Below are positions 1 to 13,262 of a stretch of DNA of 64,000 nucleotides, piece after piece. The stretch covers positions 1 to 64,000 of the forward strand of contig WBMZ01003366.1 of assembly GCA_013400975.1 (NCBI GenBank). Reading direction: 5' to 3'. The position numbers and the translations under genes are program-made. The stretch is from Atrichornis clamosus. Its lineage: Eukaryota; Chordata; Aves; Passeriformes; Menuridae. The notes beneath the pieces were generated by a model. That model had not been told where the DNA came from and did not search any database. It saw only the letters and a program-made list of their open reading frames with translations. The stretch's first letter is position 1. The number at the start of each line of letters is the position of its first letter.

Positions 1-3000
1 GTCATTGGGGAAGCCATTCAAGATCCCCTGGGTTGGTGTTCATTCAATTAGATATAATTAAGAAATGACGTGTCCTTCTTTGACTACGTTTACTGTAAAT
101 AACTTTTTTTTTCACTATAGCTCATATATAAATTAATCCTTTTCTGAATTAAAATTAGTTGCGGGAGATCAGTAATTAATATCTTTGTTTTACTAGATAG
201 ACTGCACTTAACTGCACTGAGACAGAGTGGCAGAAGGAAATACATACAGAAGTATTTTTCCTGACACAGTTTTCAGAAGGAGACCCAACTCCCTCATTTA
301 AATAGGCTCCTCTGGAAACCTTATTTGCACAGACCTCCACCAGCCATGAAAAGATGTCTTTTCTTGATTAGGAATTTTCGAAGCAAGTCTGAATTCACAG
401 CTTTTGTGGCATCACTCTGTTTCCTTTTGTGCTCAGGTGGTGCCAGTTCATGTGCTCTAAATATTTTTCTCCACTTCTGGGTAATTTCTAACTGCTGATG
501 TGGGGAATTAACTCACACACAACCAGTGTGAAATGGGAATTCACTCTCTCAGAAAGACAAAATGATTCTATGATTTGAATCTTATTCTGGAAACAATATC
601 TGCTTGAAACACCTCTATCTACACAATGGAAGTCAATATTAAGAGCTTCCAGATTTCCAAAAGCAAAACATTCCAACATTTTGCAGGAATAAGGGCAGGA
701 ACCAAAGGATTCTGATTTGAGTCTAAAGTAGGTTACTATAAATTGCCTTTCTAAATCCTTGATTTTTTTTTCAAGCTGATACAGTATTTTACAGTTTTTC
801 TATTAAATACTTAGGATACTTGCAGGGTTCTCCCCCCAAAAAAACATAAAATCTCTTGCCTACTTCTAGCGTTTGAATACCCAGTTCAGTGTCTGTATTT
901 AACTCCAGAAATCAACCCCAAATATTGTCACCCTCTTAACCTGGTGATGTAAATTTTAATGCCTATTTTGGGGATATAGAAATTTCTAGTTTACAAGGTG
1001 TGCTCTGGAATGCAAAAAAAAAAAAAAAAAGACACACTGCAAACACTGCAAGAGGTGTGGATTAAGCAATGCCTTTTGTGTGGAAATAGGAAGTTATTGA
1101 AAATATGCATTGTAGTGCTGCCAAAAAAGATATTAAAATGGATGTTGACAATGCAAACAGAGCAGAACTCACCGTAAACAGCAGCTCATGACCACACCTC
1201 TCCAGCAATGTTCATTCCTCTGCCAGGACAGGTCTGAATTAGACCTTTTGACCTCATACAGGGCTTTTCCAAGGTGATAACCAACCCTCCTTACTTCCTA
1301 AGCCCCTCTGAGTGTCCATGGAAAATAATTAGGAGTGTGAAGTGTGCAGTCCCTGCATAGCCCATCCACCAGGAATCTCCTTGGAGTTGGACCTCCAAGC
1401 CTTCCCAGAGCAGAGCTGGATAAACACTCATGCTCAAATATTCCAGTCAAAGTGAGGAAGGAAATCAAATAATGAATGGCATGTGTGATTCAGGTTTATT
1501 CCATGAGTAATCATCTTGTAAAAACACACTCCTGGGTAAGCAGCCAATGGAACTGACAACTGTGGGCTCTTCTCTCCTGCTGGGTTAAATATTTGCCTCT
1601 CTTCAACTTCTGTTAGAGAAAAAAATTCATGTGTGCTCATATTTCCTTACTTTTAGGGGTTTTCTCCTCTTTTTTTTCCTCTCTTGGCACATTTTTAGCT
1701 CCCAGTTATGCTGTGAATAACCAAATAAGCCCCCAAAAATTCATTCTGCTTCTGCTTTTCTCTGTGTTTCTCTGCATTTCCTAAACAAATTCTCTCTGTG
1801 ATTTTAAGCACAGAGAGATAAATAAGATTGTTCTCTATTAAAAACAGGACTGTTCTGCCATAAAGGGAACAGGAAGAAAAAAAAAAATCTCCAAAGAAAT
1901 ATTCCTCCAGCAGATATTTCTGCTGTCTGAAATCTGCCACTGCCATAATTCATTCTGTGCTCTGAGTAATACACATGACTGTACTAGAAATGAGCATTTA
2001 ATTAGTGCTTAATACAAATACCAACCACCTCCTGTGTTAATAACTAACGTTGGGGGCTGTAAATGTTTATCAGGTAAATATCATGTAATTATGAGCCTCC
2101 ATCTGACCTCGGGCATGGAAAATGAGTGTGATGAATTTGCTGGCTCCATCACCCAGTGAGAGATCAATTGACAGCACCACACGGTGCTGGCAGAAGATGC
2201 CAGAGGTCAGGGAAAGGCCATAAACTGGTTCATAGGGAAACAAGCCTCGGGCATGGCAGTGACAGAGCTCAACAGCTATTATTAGGCAGTTAAAAGTCAC
2301 CGAAAAAGGGCTTCACAGAACCACATAGTGAATTTTATTGGAAGTATTCTGGTGGCTTGCTTCTATGAAATAGCCTGGGCTCAGTGCTGTCCACCAGGAA
2401 CCTGGAACTTGTCCTCCCAGAGGGATTTGGGGCAGTGATTCTGGAACCATCAGCTCATAGGTGTGGTGTGGACAGAGCCAGGACCCCTTGCAGGCAGGAA
2501 TGTGAGCCAGGATCCCAGGGACACTCTGTGGAAAGCAGGGCTTGGTCCTGCACCTAGCAGTAAAGAAGGGAGTAGCTCTGGAGTAGAATAAATTTTTATT
2601 TCTTTTCAGATGGAGTTTTAGTATGCACTAAAAATAAATTGCTGGAGCTAAGTCTCCCCATTCCAGGGGAGAAACATAACCAGAATTCAGTAACCAGAAG
2701 GTTGCTATGCCGTGGGTGTTACTGAATATATACAATTATATATATGTGTACACTGATTTTATACAAAGGGCTCAAATCAGCTCAACCACAGCCCTGAGCC
2801 TGAATTTGCACAGCATTTTCACTGCAGTGGCAGTATCACTCAGTGCTGGCAGCCATCCACATCTGAGCCTGAGGGACTCCAGCACTGCAAAACCTCCTCA
2901 GCAATCCCCCAGAACCCTGTGCCTGACTTCCAGGCCTTCTGCAACTCCCCATCCGTGTCAGCTGCCCACTGGCAGAGGCAAATTTGGAAGGACAGACAAG

Positions 3001-5721
3001 GCAGATGATGTTTTTTCACCACTGTGGGATTGGCACTCTCAAGTGAATTAAAACAGCTCAGTGGTGAGGAATGGTTGAAGATGATTCTTAGGAAGAACCC
3101 TAAATATTGCTGTCGACCCAGCTTAAGGCCACTAAATATAAAAAGCTGATTTCTGCTTCTTGAGACATCCTTTCACGTGTGTTAGGACACATGTCAGCAC
3201 CTACCTGTAAACATCTACCCTTTCCTATGTCCTTGTTGCCTGGTTGAACCACTCCAATAAATGAGTAGTGCAGATCCCAACAGGAAATACAGAAATTTAA
3301 TCCCAGGGAAACTGTGTGAACTTGGGCTGGGCACTTCAAGCTGATCATCTTCACCAGGTTTTAAACTAGGAATTGAATTAGGAGGAAAGACAACACGAAA
3401 TCCCATCCTTAGCATTGCTGACTGCAGAGGGAACATTTCAGCCACTGCAGTGAGATCCTGCCCTGCCTGAATCTCTGAGAGATCTGAGCTACAGCTCTCT
3501 ATAACACAGTCCAGGTTTGCTGTTGGACATGAAAACTCCATCTATAATCTATAAGGAACCTTTGCCACCTCAGAATGGAAACTAAAATGGCTTTGAGTCC
3601 TTTAAGAGCTGAAGGGAGACACTTAATAGGACAAAGCAGACCCATGGTGTGAGAGTGACATAAACTCTGTCTCTGTCCAGGCATCAGCACATCCCACAGT
3701 GCTGTAAGCAAATGGATTTGACACTGCAGGCTCCAGAGCGGGGAATCCTTTCCTCAGAAGAGGCAATGGCAGCCACAGTTCCTGAGCACAGGCAGGAAAG
3801 GCCAAACCCACCCATGCTGGAGCCACCTTGGAAGGACAACCTCACACTTGGGCCGTGCACTTACAAAATAAGGGACCCCAGGTCCTTCCCATCTTCTTGG
3901 CCTCAAACACAAGCCTTCTAAAAATATGCTCTAAATACCAGACTAATTAGTGCCTAGATCAGGGCACCACAGTCTTCCCCCTTCATCAGAGGCTTGCAAT
4001 GAATCTGGGGATGAAAGCGGGGTGTTAAGACTCACCTGAATGCTCATCTGAGGAGCTGACACCGGCCCTGGGTTTGAACACGTTCAGTGCCCAGAGCGGA
4101 CCCCACTGAGGGTGAAGAAGGCTGTTACAGGCGCACAGACTATTATCCAGGATGCTTTTTATCTTCACGTGTGTTCGTCCAAACACACCTTGGCATCTTC
4201 CCTATAAATCTGTGTATCTGGAAAGGCGAACATAAAAATATCATTTTTAGAGTAAATGGAAGTGTGTGGCATAGAGACACAGAGGAACATCTTGCAAGTC
4301 AGGGTGTCCAAAAGTGAACCTTGGTGTCTCCAGCATCACTGGCTACAGCTACCACTGGTCAATCTAATATTTTTCCTATCAGATAAAACACTGAATTCAC
4401 CTTTTTTCTTCTTTAATTAATCTTAGTTTCTCTATATTTCCACTTCCTACCTGAAAGTGGATCAGTGAACAGTGCAACACCTCATCATGGCTGTGGAAAA
4501 CAATTCCATTCACGTCTGTGCAGCTGTTAAGTTGCTGCACTGACAAGAATTGGGAAAAATTAGTGCAGTTCTTCCTTCAGACCTTGGAGGGTTGGAGAGT
4601 GTTCAGTAAATAAGACCAAATGTTGATTTGCATTTTAAACAGTACCAATATGCTGAACAAAAAATTACTAACAAAGTAAAAATTATGGTGGAATTTTAGT
4701 TCCTTGGATAGAAAAAGAAACTAAAGTTGCACAGACAAATTCTTCCAGTGTTTTTAGATTCCTGAATAATTTTAAAGGTAGCTTCAATGTTATTTTAATT
4801 GTTTTTCTTCAGATGCAACCTGCACTATAGTATGTTCAGCACTATATATTCCAAAAGCATCTGTGTTACCAGATGAAAAGCAGATTCAGTTGCCACAGTG
4901 AAGATTTTGAAAACTGTTTTCTGATTTCAAGTTAGAACACAAAGTTTCACCATATGCAATGAATCAGAAATTGTCAAGAACAGCTCTATTTCAGTATTCA
5001 AGTATGCAGCTTTCACTCCATCTTCTCAGAAAAAATAATAACTAAAATTAGTTCTCCAGAAATTTGGGGGGAAAAAAGAATACTTATATCTTTAGTTAGT
5101 TAAAAGAATAAAACTAACCAATAGATTTTTTTGTCTTTATTCCTCAAAAATAAATGTTGGAAAAAAAGACATACATTTTCAGTGTCACTGATGTTTATCT
5201 TCAGTAGTGAATTGATGGGTTCAGGCTTTTCAATCTCCATTTGAAGATTGTAGAATAAAAACTTTTTTTTTTTTTTAAGTTGGATTAAAATGTGTCCCAA
5301 CGTGTTTGGGATACTATAACCAGGTAGACTTTGTGTCATATCATTAAAACCTTTTTGTTGACTGAGCCTATGACACTGTACATAAACTACACAAAGTAAT
5401 AAAGTTAGCAGTGAAAGTACAGCTGAATCAGGAAGAAAAGCTCCTTTACGGTGATTTGGAGCCCAATCTGCCACACTGAGTCTTGGCAGGAAAGCTCAGA
5501 ATTTTCTCAGGTTCCGTGCTCTTGGTGCACAGCGAAGAAACACAATTATTACATGAAATATTTATTCTGAGAGGTGCTGCTTTAAAGGTCAGAGCAAGGC
5601 CCTAATTGTGATGGCCTGGAGGTGGAGGGTGGTGGATGGTAGTGGATGACATCTGGCAGATACATCCTTCCCTGGCAGTTTCTGGGATGCAATCCCAGTC
5701 TCCAAACAGCTCAGTCCAATT
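1..5721. other. Unique AT-rich sequence, no gene seen
   Basis: I see no gene, RNA or dispersed repeat here. The only low-complexity pieces are a 17-base A run at 1014-1030, a short TA-rich stretch near 2730-2755 and a 14-base T run at 5263-5276. The longest frames are 124 codons (minus, 5100-5474), 114 codons (plus, 2707-3051) and 108 codons (minus, 3215-3541). The first gets its lysine run from the T tract. None has a recognisable domain, and I saw no splice-site arrangement linking them. Confidence 0.6.
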
Positions 5722-5937
5722 GAAGTTCTTCCCTGTGAGGGTGGGGAGGCCCTGGCACAGGCTGCCCAGAGAAGCTGTGGCTGCCCCATCCCTGGAAGTG
5801 TCCAAGGCCAGGTTGCACGGGGCTTGGAGCAACCTGGGATAGTGGGAGGTGTCCCTGCCCATGGCAGGGGGTGGGATGGGATGATCTTTAAGGTTCCTTC
5901 CAACCCAAACCATTCCAAGATTCTGTGAGTCTCTGAT
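5722..5937 (+). mobile_element. CR1 LINE, 3'-end fragment
   Basis: The sequence reads in CR1 sense orientation from the last codons of ORF2 into the 3' end. One plus frame still spells RPWHRLPREAVAAPSLEV, the remnant of the reverse-transcriptase protein C-terminus. It is followed by the ctgcccatggcaggg block, ttccaacccaaaccattcc and a decayed octamer tail (attctgtgagtctctgat). The 5' truncation at about 5722 is typical of CR1. This copy also explains the overlapping 174- and 126-codon minus frames. Confidence 0.93.
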
Positions 5938-6852
5938 CCCAGTGAGTGGTGACAGCAGGAAGTTTGGAAACCAGGCATCCAATGCACCTCGGGATGCTCA
6001 GGGATGTGCAGGTCCAGGATCACTTCCACTCCTGCCAGGTTTGTTGCTTCCCTGGGAGATATTCCCAGAATATGGGAAACGTGTCCTTTGTCACAGAACC
6101 TCTCTGCACACAACAGTTGACAATCCAGATTATCCTTCCAGTTTCTCTACCTGGCAACCCTTCCTGTGATATGGAAAGAATGTTTTATGGGATGTGTGAG
6201 GCGCCCTCTGGCCTTGCTTCTGATAATTATGTAGCATGGGAGAAACTGTCCCTGTTACTAATTAGCCAGCTGGCATTGAAGGAATGTTTTGCTTCATTAA
6301 AACCAGGTTGTGGGATTGGGTTTGTTTCCCTCCATCTCCACACACTGTGCTCTGTCATTGCCACAGGCTCCTCCTGGCAGGACAGGCTTAGCCAAGAGGT
6401 TTGGTGATTTAAAAAAAAGACAAAAGAGAGAGTAAGCAGACTGGTTAATTAAAAGCAATCTCTGAGGCATACCCATTCCTCAACTAAATAATTGTTTGGA
6501 AATAGGAAGGTTCTTATGTAAATTTTGAATTGCTCTTTGTTGTTCTAGATTAGGAAGAGGGACATAGGCATTTCATGGCCTCTGACTCAGGAGAGGACGG
6601 TCCAGTTTGATTGATCAGCCTTTCTTACTAGCAAGTTACCCTGATTATGTACTTTTATTACGTTCTGCAGTATAAATTTGTTATAAGGGTCATAGCAGCA
6701 CGTACCTCTGACAGCTTTGCGTGAACTTCAGCCACAGAACCGTAGCTCATAACAATATTCTCTGCAAAACTCTTTTTCTCAGTCACCTTACACTAAGACA
6801 ATGCAAACTTTGACTGCTGTCATCAGATCGGCCCTCGAAATCACACCTCTGT
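5938..6852. other. Unique sequence between CR1 copies
   Basis: No repeat or RNA gene is recognised. A 153-codon plus frame (5946-6407) lies just downstream of the CR1 tail. It has no recognisable domain and low-complexity hydrophobic content, so I treat it as chance. Confidence 0.5.
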
Positions 6853-6975
6853 GTGATCACGGAATCACAGGATGGTTTGGGTTGGAAGGAACCTTAAAGA
6901 TCATCCAGTTCCAACCCCCTGCCCTGGGCAGGGACACCTTCCACTATTCCAGGTTGTTCCAAGCCCCATCCCACA
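6853..6975 (-). mobile_element. CR1 LINE, short 3'-end fragment
   Basis: Read on the plus strand it begins with the inverted tail (gatcacggaatcacagg), then ggtttgggttggaaggaacc, the ctgccctgggcagggacacc block and aagccccatcc, where it is truncated. About 120 bp of the extreme 3' end survive, without the ORF2 portion. Confidence 0.92.
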
Positions 6976-9900
6976 TGACACACAAGAGTTATTCACACAC
7001 AACAACGCTCAAGACAAAAATAAGTGTTTTAACCTGCCTCCTACCCAGGCTTGTCAAAGTCTGTTTTTTGTGTACACTGGAAAGAGAGAAATAGAAGTTG
7101 TACCCAACCCAAATAATTTATTCAGACAATGTGCCTATTCATCTCCTTTAATTAATTAAAGCGTCCTGATTGCGGTGTTTAGATTGCACACATGTATCCT
7201 TCACCAGCTGTAATAGACATTTACCCAAAGTCAGGCACCCCTGACTCCCCTGTGGCCACTCAGGGGAATGGAATAGGAGCCTCTGGGATGCAGCTCTTTG
7301 GGCCTGTTTTGGATGTCTCTTCTAGGACAGGATGAATTGTCCTCCAGACCTCACTCACAGGTTGAGGGAGCCCAAAGGGAACCCCAGAGAAACAGCTGAG
7401 CTATAACACCTCTCTCACAGACCCTTAGGGTTTCTCTGTTGAATTACACCCCAGGTATTTCAACCATTCATCCCTGTCTTAATTTCACCTATTTCTGCAG
7501 CACCTAATTTTATTTGGCACAACACTCACCCAGTGAATGTCATTCCCTACTCATCTCCTGCCTCATCCCTACTCTCCATTCCAGCAGCAGCTGGATTACA
7601 CAAACACCAATCTGACAGGTTCAGCTTGATCTGCAACCTCAAAATAGAAACCTACCAGTGGGAAACTGTTACCTGTGACATTGCAGGAAAGGTTATACCC
7701 CATCCTGGTGTCTGCCTGGTGCATTAAATCCTTCCCTGGCAAGAGGAGCAGAGCAACAGGATTTGAATTGCCCAGGAGAGAGGGCAGTGAGAACCCAGGC
7801 ACAGCAACATGTAGTGAGTTTTCATTTCTTTACAAGCGTTAGGGTTGTGCTGAATACAAACCAGGTCTCCTGTTCTGGTCATTGCAGCTGCAGCACTGAG
7901 CTCTAACAAGGATTAATTGTGGGTTATTGCCCTCTCATTCCACTGTTTTGTTAGGGGAGCCATTGCCTGCCACCTTGTTGTTCACCACTCCTTCAAAGGT
8001 TTAGTTTTGTTATTTGAAGGCAATTCCGTGGAGTGGCTTTTGATGGGGACAGCGTCAGAACGAGAGGGGACGTTCCCAAAGGTGGACAAGAGAAGTGGCA
8101 CTGACTGGGAACCACAGCCTTCCCACACCTACCCTTTCCCCTACACACTTCCAACCCACACAAAGCTCCCCAAAATCTCAGGGTTGATCAAGGATTTGTG
8201 CTTGTGCCAGCAGGAAGTACCATTATCCTATTTTTCCTGATTTTATCGATTAACACCCCTGTGAAAGCCTGGGGCAAATAAGCTCTTAACTAATTACAAA
8301 CAGAGATCAGGAAGTGTTAGGATGAGGGAAAGCAGAGACTTTTTGTCCCAAAGCAAGGGAGGGATGATGCAACTGTGGTTTACATGTAAAATTGTGAAAT
8401 ATGAGGTTTTGCCACAACAGATCTCAGTAATTTTTGAAAAATTAATCATCTATTCCTTCCTTCTTCTCTTCAAGGAATCATGACAAAGGACATGATGAAA
8501 GTCAAGATTTGAGTTTGATTGTTCCTACGGCTCTTTGAAAACACAGGACACCTCTATGGACACTGTGCACAGTCAAATCTCCAAAACCGTTTGGGCAATT
8601 AATCTTCAAGAGAGTTTTTCAATGAGACATAGCCAGGATGTTAAATAAACAAGCCTTAAATGTTGATTCCCAGCTGAACTCTCCATAGGCTATGGTCCAA
8701 TCAATTCATCCCAGGTAGATTTTTACCGATAAGGAAAGCAACTCATATTCAGAGGTATGACAATGTATAAAAAGAGAAATCCTTTCTTTTCCCCCCAACG
8801 ATTTCATGCTTCAAATTAGAGGATTTGGAAATAACCCAAGACATGAAGAATACAGATTTTTCAGAAAAAAATCCCCTCTCTCCACTGTCTTCTTAAAGTT
8901 TTCCCACAACCTGGTCTTTTCTGAACACCTTAATCTCTCTTTTATGTGTGTCACTCAAAGGGGGACCATAAAATTGCCTGGTTATTACAAATCTGCATTA
9001 GTTTTCTGGCTGAAACTGTTTTAAATACAGATATAAATAAAACCCACAGTGGTTTTCTTTTACTGGAGCATATTTTGAGAGCAGATCAGTGCCATTGCTT
9101 CGTGGGAAGAAACTGTGACAGTGTGAAAAAATGTGATAGCTTGTGGAATGCTCTCCCCTGTGTCACCTAAAGGGCATATTTTTATGCAATGCAGATGTGG
9201 AAAAACTGTGTCCCAGCTTCTTCTGCTGCTCCCTTCCCCTTAGTCTTGTCTGACCTACCTTTCAGACCAAAAGATGTTGTCAATGAAGAGGGCAAAACAT
9301 GGGAAAGATTTAAAAACAGAAGAAGTAAAGCAAGAGAAGGGAACATTATATCTGAGATGTGTGGCAAATGTCATTTTTAATGCCCAGCAGGGGTTTGAAG
9401 CACAGCATTAACCTTGAAATTTCACTTTACTGGGGAGGAAGTTTTAGAGGGATGCAGAGGGGTTTGGGGTTTTTTTGTTTTTTGGGTTTTTTAACTCTCT
9501 CTGCAAATATCTCCAAGAGACAAAATTCAAATCACAGAGATCAGGGTCAGGATTCCTGAGATTTGATATTTCTTCACTCAAGAATTTCTCCCATAATCAG
9601 ATTTAAGCATTGGTAGTTATCAGGTTAAAATCTCTATCACGAAACCACTTCCAATTTGGACAAGGTGTAAGAGAGAGAACAAAGTCATTACCTGCCTGGC
9701 CAGGAAGGTGAAACCATGTGCATCAAAGCAGATTCTATGATTGAATAAAGAGCTTTTTTTCTCTAGGTCCTAGCTTATATTGTAGCCTTTCAATCAAAAT
9801 TGAGAGATGACTCAAATTGCCATGAAAAATTTGGACATGTCATGATACAACCTGCTGTGTCAGGGCTGTCCAAATTGAAATTCATGGTTAGACAAGATAT

Positions 9901-11300
9901 GATCTGTGAAGCTTCTTTAAATCTCGCGGATGGCTAGGACAGGCTTCAAACACAAAGCATCTTTTTTTCTTTTTTTTTTCTTTTTTTTTTTTTTTTACCA
10001 AATGAAATATAAGTAATAAACAAATAAAAAATCCCATTCTTTCTTGTCTAGAATTAAGGAATCTAGTAAACTGGTTTGTGTCATAAGTAACACAGGCAGT
10101 TTATGAGTAAATTCCGTGCAATAAATAACTTCCTTGGATAAACATGTACAGCTTGAAAGATGCTTTATTACAAACCCCAGCAAAGTTCTCAGAAGATTTC
10201 TCACTGCAGGATTGACCAAACTTATCGCCTCCTGAACTCAGCCATATCTTGTGCCTTCACCTCCCTTAGAGCCATGGAATGGTTAATGTGGGAGAACTGT
10301 ATCCAAACTGTTAATTTTGCAGTTCTGTTCTGGTAGAGCCAATAGGCAAATTTCTGAGAGCTGTTATTCCATTTTTGACCTTTTATGTTGAGAAGCCTTC
10401 ATGGATTAATTGAGAAAACTAGGAGGATCTTGACAAACAAAGAAGGCTTGTAATCCATTAATTTTATTTAGCATCTCCTATTCTGCATGTTCTAATTACT
10501 CCTCTGCATATCAGTTTGTGTTGTAATTTGAGTTTTAGGGGAAAATCTATTAACAAACCATCCATAAATCTCAGTGTTGATGAAGCCCATTCTTCAGTGT
10601 TATCTCATTGTCTTCCATTGACTGATAAAGGGTTTTTTTAGCCTTAAGTGATTATTTTTTCATCTCAGTGTATCCAATTTAATACTTGCTCAAGTAAATA
10701 TTGTTTACTGTGACTCTGAGGCCTTTACAGGTCCCTGCAATAAAGAATAAGGAAAATAATCAATATTACAGAAACTGGTATACATCCCTTGAGGTCTTTT
10801 GAGTGCTCACACCAGCTTAGTTTTGGCTGGGTCCAGAATTATTGGATGAATGTCAGGCTCAGTTTATGTGGATAAGTATCCAGGAACTCTGGATTGTAAG
10901 TGTTGGTTGTGCCTCTGCAGCCCTCCACCAGATTAGCAAATCTTGCTGTAGGTCTGTGTGTGAGTTGCTCACCTTCTGACTTAGGGATGTGAAGCTTCAA
11001 ATTACTTTGGGGTTCAGAAAAAATGGCAGATGAGTAAATCTAATTTGAACCAAATAGATTTTTGATGAAGTGACTAGTACTGCACACACATGCTAATTAC
11101 TGCCTTCTAATGTAAGACTAATTATGAAAGCTCTCGAAATTCACTAATACTAGCCTGACATCTGAATTGTCTTGATTTTCAACAGAAGACAGTTACTTTG
11201 TTTTTTCTTCTGTTTCTTCTTCAGTTCCCCCTCCCCATGTCTTTTAGCAGTAATAAGGAAAAGAGAAACAGAAAGTGCTGCTGAGACCTGCCAAGATGTG
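6976..11300. other. Unique AT-rich sequence with T-rich tracts
   Basis: No gene or dispersed repeat recognised over 4.3 kb. There is a T/G-rich run at 9460-9492 and a T-rich tract at 9962-9996 ending in 16 consecutive T. The longest frame is 107 codons (plus, 7917-8240), with no recognisable domain. Confidence 0.55.
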
Positions 11301-11482
11301 ACCCAGGTCTCTTCTCCCAGGTAACCAGTGACAGAACAAGAGGAAATGTCCTCAAGTTGCACCAGGGGAGGTTTAGGTTGGACGTTAGGAAAAATTTCTT
11401 CACTGAAAGGGTGGTCAAGCATTGGAACAGGCTGCCCATGGCAGGAGTGGAATCACTGTCCCTGGAACTTGCAGATGTGGAG
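11301..11482 (+). mobile_element. CR1 LINE fragment, distinct subfamily
   Basis: This differs from the common copies in the window. It carries gtgacagaacaagaggaaat, tcaagttgcaccaggggagg and aagcattggaacaggctgcc, a CR1 branch with different 3' sequence. A plus frame spells [20 protein letters not shown], the conserved end of CR1 ORF2. The copy is truncated before the 3' tail and fades after cctggaacttgcagatgtgg. A copy of the same branch lies inverted at 12.1 kb. Confidence 0.88.
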
Positions 11483-12100
11483 GATTTTTCTCCAGTCAGC
11501 AACATTTTACAACAACAACCAAAAAAAAGCGATCGTATCACTCCATACCTTTTTAGTGAAGAGTCAGGCAGAGGAAATATTGAAATACGGGCTCACTCTC
11601 CACAAAGCTGCTTCTGACAAATCCAGAGGGGTTTCCACAGACTGAGCACCCAGAGAGGACATGAAATTGTTCCTGCTGTTGGGAAACTGGGACATTTTGC
11701 TTGCAAATAGGGATTTAAAAGAGAATATTCTGGTTCCCTGCAGAGCCCTTAGGGACTGTGCTGAGAACAAAAGATGTCTCCACAACTTGTCCCAATACAC
11801 CTCTTGGTATAAACACCAAGTCCTAATGCCTGGGTGTGACTCACCACAAGGAAATCATGTTCGTGGATTTCTCTTTTGGCAAAACTCAGGGTGGAAAGGT
11901 CCTGAGCTTCTGGACACGTAAGGTCCAAGACAAGAAAACACCAAGTAGTGCACTGAGGGCACCAGGCCCACCTGCAGTCATTTCAACCATGATAACACTG
12001 ACAGATCAGAGCTGGGTTCCTTTTGAAATCTTCTCCAAGCCCGTCAGGGTATTCTTTTCTCCAGAATTTTCAAATTTTATATCCTACATTTCAAAACCTT
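11483..12100. other. Unique spacer between inverted CR1 copies
   Basis: Nothing is recognised except a short A run near 11520. The 105- and 109-codon plus frames here begin in, or run beside, the CR1 copies and have no domain. Confidence 0.5.
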
Positions 12101-12313
12101 CAGAATCACAGAATCATTTAGGTTGGAAAAGACCCTCAAGATCACCGAGTCCTGCCTTTGACTGATCCCCACCTTGCCACCCAAACCAGAGCAACGAGTG
12201 CCACTTTATCCCTTGGACACCTCCAGGGATGGGGACTCTCCCACTTCCCTGGGCAGCCCCTTCCAATGCTTAACAACCCTTTCTGTGAGGAAATTCTTCC
12301 TGAAAGAAGGATA
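12101..12313 (-). mobile_element. CR1 LINE fragment with 3' tail, same branch as 11.3 kb copy
   Basis: It starts with the inverted tail cagaatcacagaatcattta, then ggttggaaaagaccctcaag, and runs through ctccagggatggggactc, gggcagcccc, ttccaatgcttaacaaccct and gaggaaattcttcctgaaag. It retains the 3' end that the 11.3 kb copy lacks. The two overlap by roughly 100 bp as an inverted repeat. Confidence 0.9.
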
Positions 12314-13019
12314 ATGGGGTTGAATGTGTGATTCAGTATACGTATCAATGGCATGTGCTTTTTATTCTTCTCTCATATCTCAAATTTTCATTATTAACTC
12401 GTAACATGAAGGTGTCCCCTAAGTTAACAAATGTTACAGATGTCACTTCATGTGGAGAAGATATTTATTAATTTTTCAACAGGTTTGAAGCAGCTTTACA
12501 CTTTTTCTGCAGCAGTAGCTGGGGAGCAGTTAAATTCAATACTTAGCTAATATCCTGCATCAACCTTTTAAATCTTTATCAATAATTGGATCAATTCTTT
12601 TTAGCAAACTTTGTAGGGCAGGTCTCCCTGGCAATTGAGTTCAGCAGAAGATTAGCATCTAAAATGCACGGAGAGCTCTTGGTTTGCTCAGTAAATTGAA
12701 CTATCCATCATGCTGCCACTGAACTCAGGCCCAGGGGGCTTTAGAGAGACCCCGTGGCAATTTGCACAAAGTTCAGTGACACAGATCTACGTTGTCTCCA
12801 AGCCAGTGGAGGTTCAGCTTGCAATTAAATATTTCAGAGGCTTCCCTGTGATTATCCTTCTCTTTGTGGTTCATTTCCCCCTGTTGCTTGGAAGCCCTTT
12901 ATCCTTTACCATGTCTCACATCCCTTCCAGTGTCACCCAGGAGCTTTCTGTTTGCTGTTCCACAGAAAGTGAAAACTTGAAATGGGATAATGAAATGCTG
13001 TTTTCTTCGAGGGACAGAT
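12314..13019. other. Unique sequence
   Basis: No gene or repeat recognised. A 103-codon plus frame (12710-13021) has a hydrophobic stretch but no recognisable family. Confidence 0.5.
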
Positions 13020-13262
13020 AGAAGTGGTTTGGGTGGGAAGGGAAGTTCATGACCATCTAATTCCAATCCCCTTTCCACTAGACCATGTTCCAACCTGGCC
13101 AGGGATGGGGCATCCACAACTTCCCTTTGCAACTTGTTCCAGTGTCTCAGCACCTGCACAGGAAAGAATTTCTTCCTGATATCTTAGCTAAACCTACCCT
13201 CTGCCAGTTTGAAGACATTCCCCCTGATCCTGTCACCACATGCCTGTGTAAAAAGTCCCTGT
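13020..13262 (-). mobile_element. CR1 LINE fragment with internal deletion
   Basis: Starts near gaagtggtttgggtgggaag. Between ttccaatccc and ctttccactagaccatgttcc the usual ctgcccatggcaggg block is missing, so about 25 bp are deleted. The rest continues through caacctggccagggatgggg, ggaaagaatttcttcctgat, the former ORF2 end and aaaagtccctg. The minus frame reads VLRHWNKLQREVVDAPSL, a diverged ORF2 C-terminus. Confidence 0.88.

Noticed and set aside
5100..5474. 124-codon minus frame
   Set aside because: It contains a lysine run from a T homopolymer, with no domain and no splice context.
5589..6113. 174-codon minus frame
   Set aside because: Much of it is antisense to the CR1 copy at 5722-5937.
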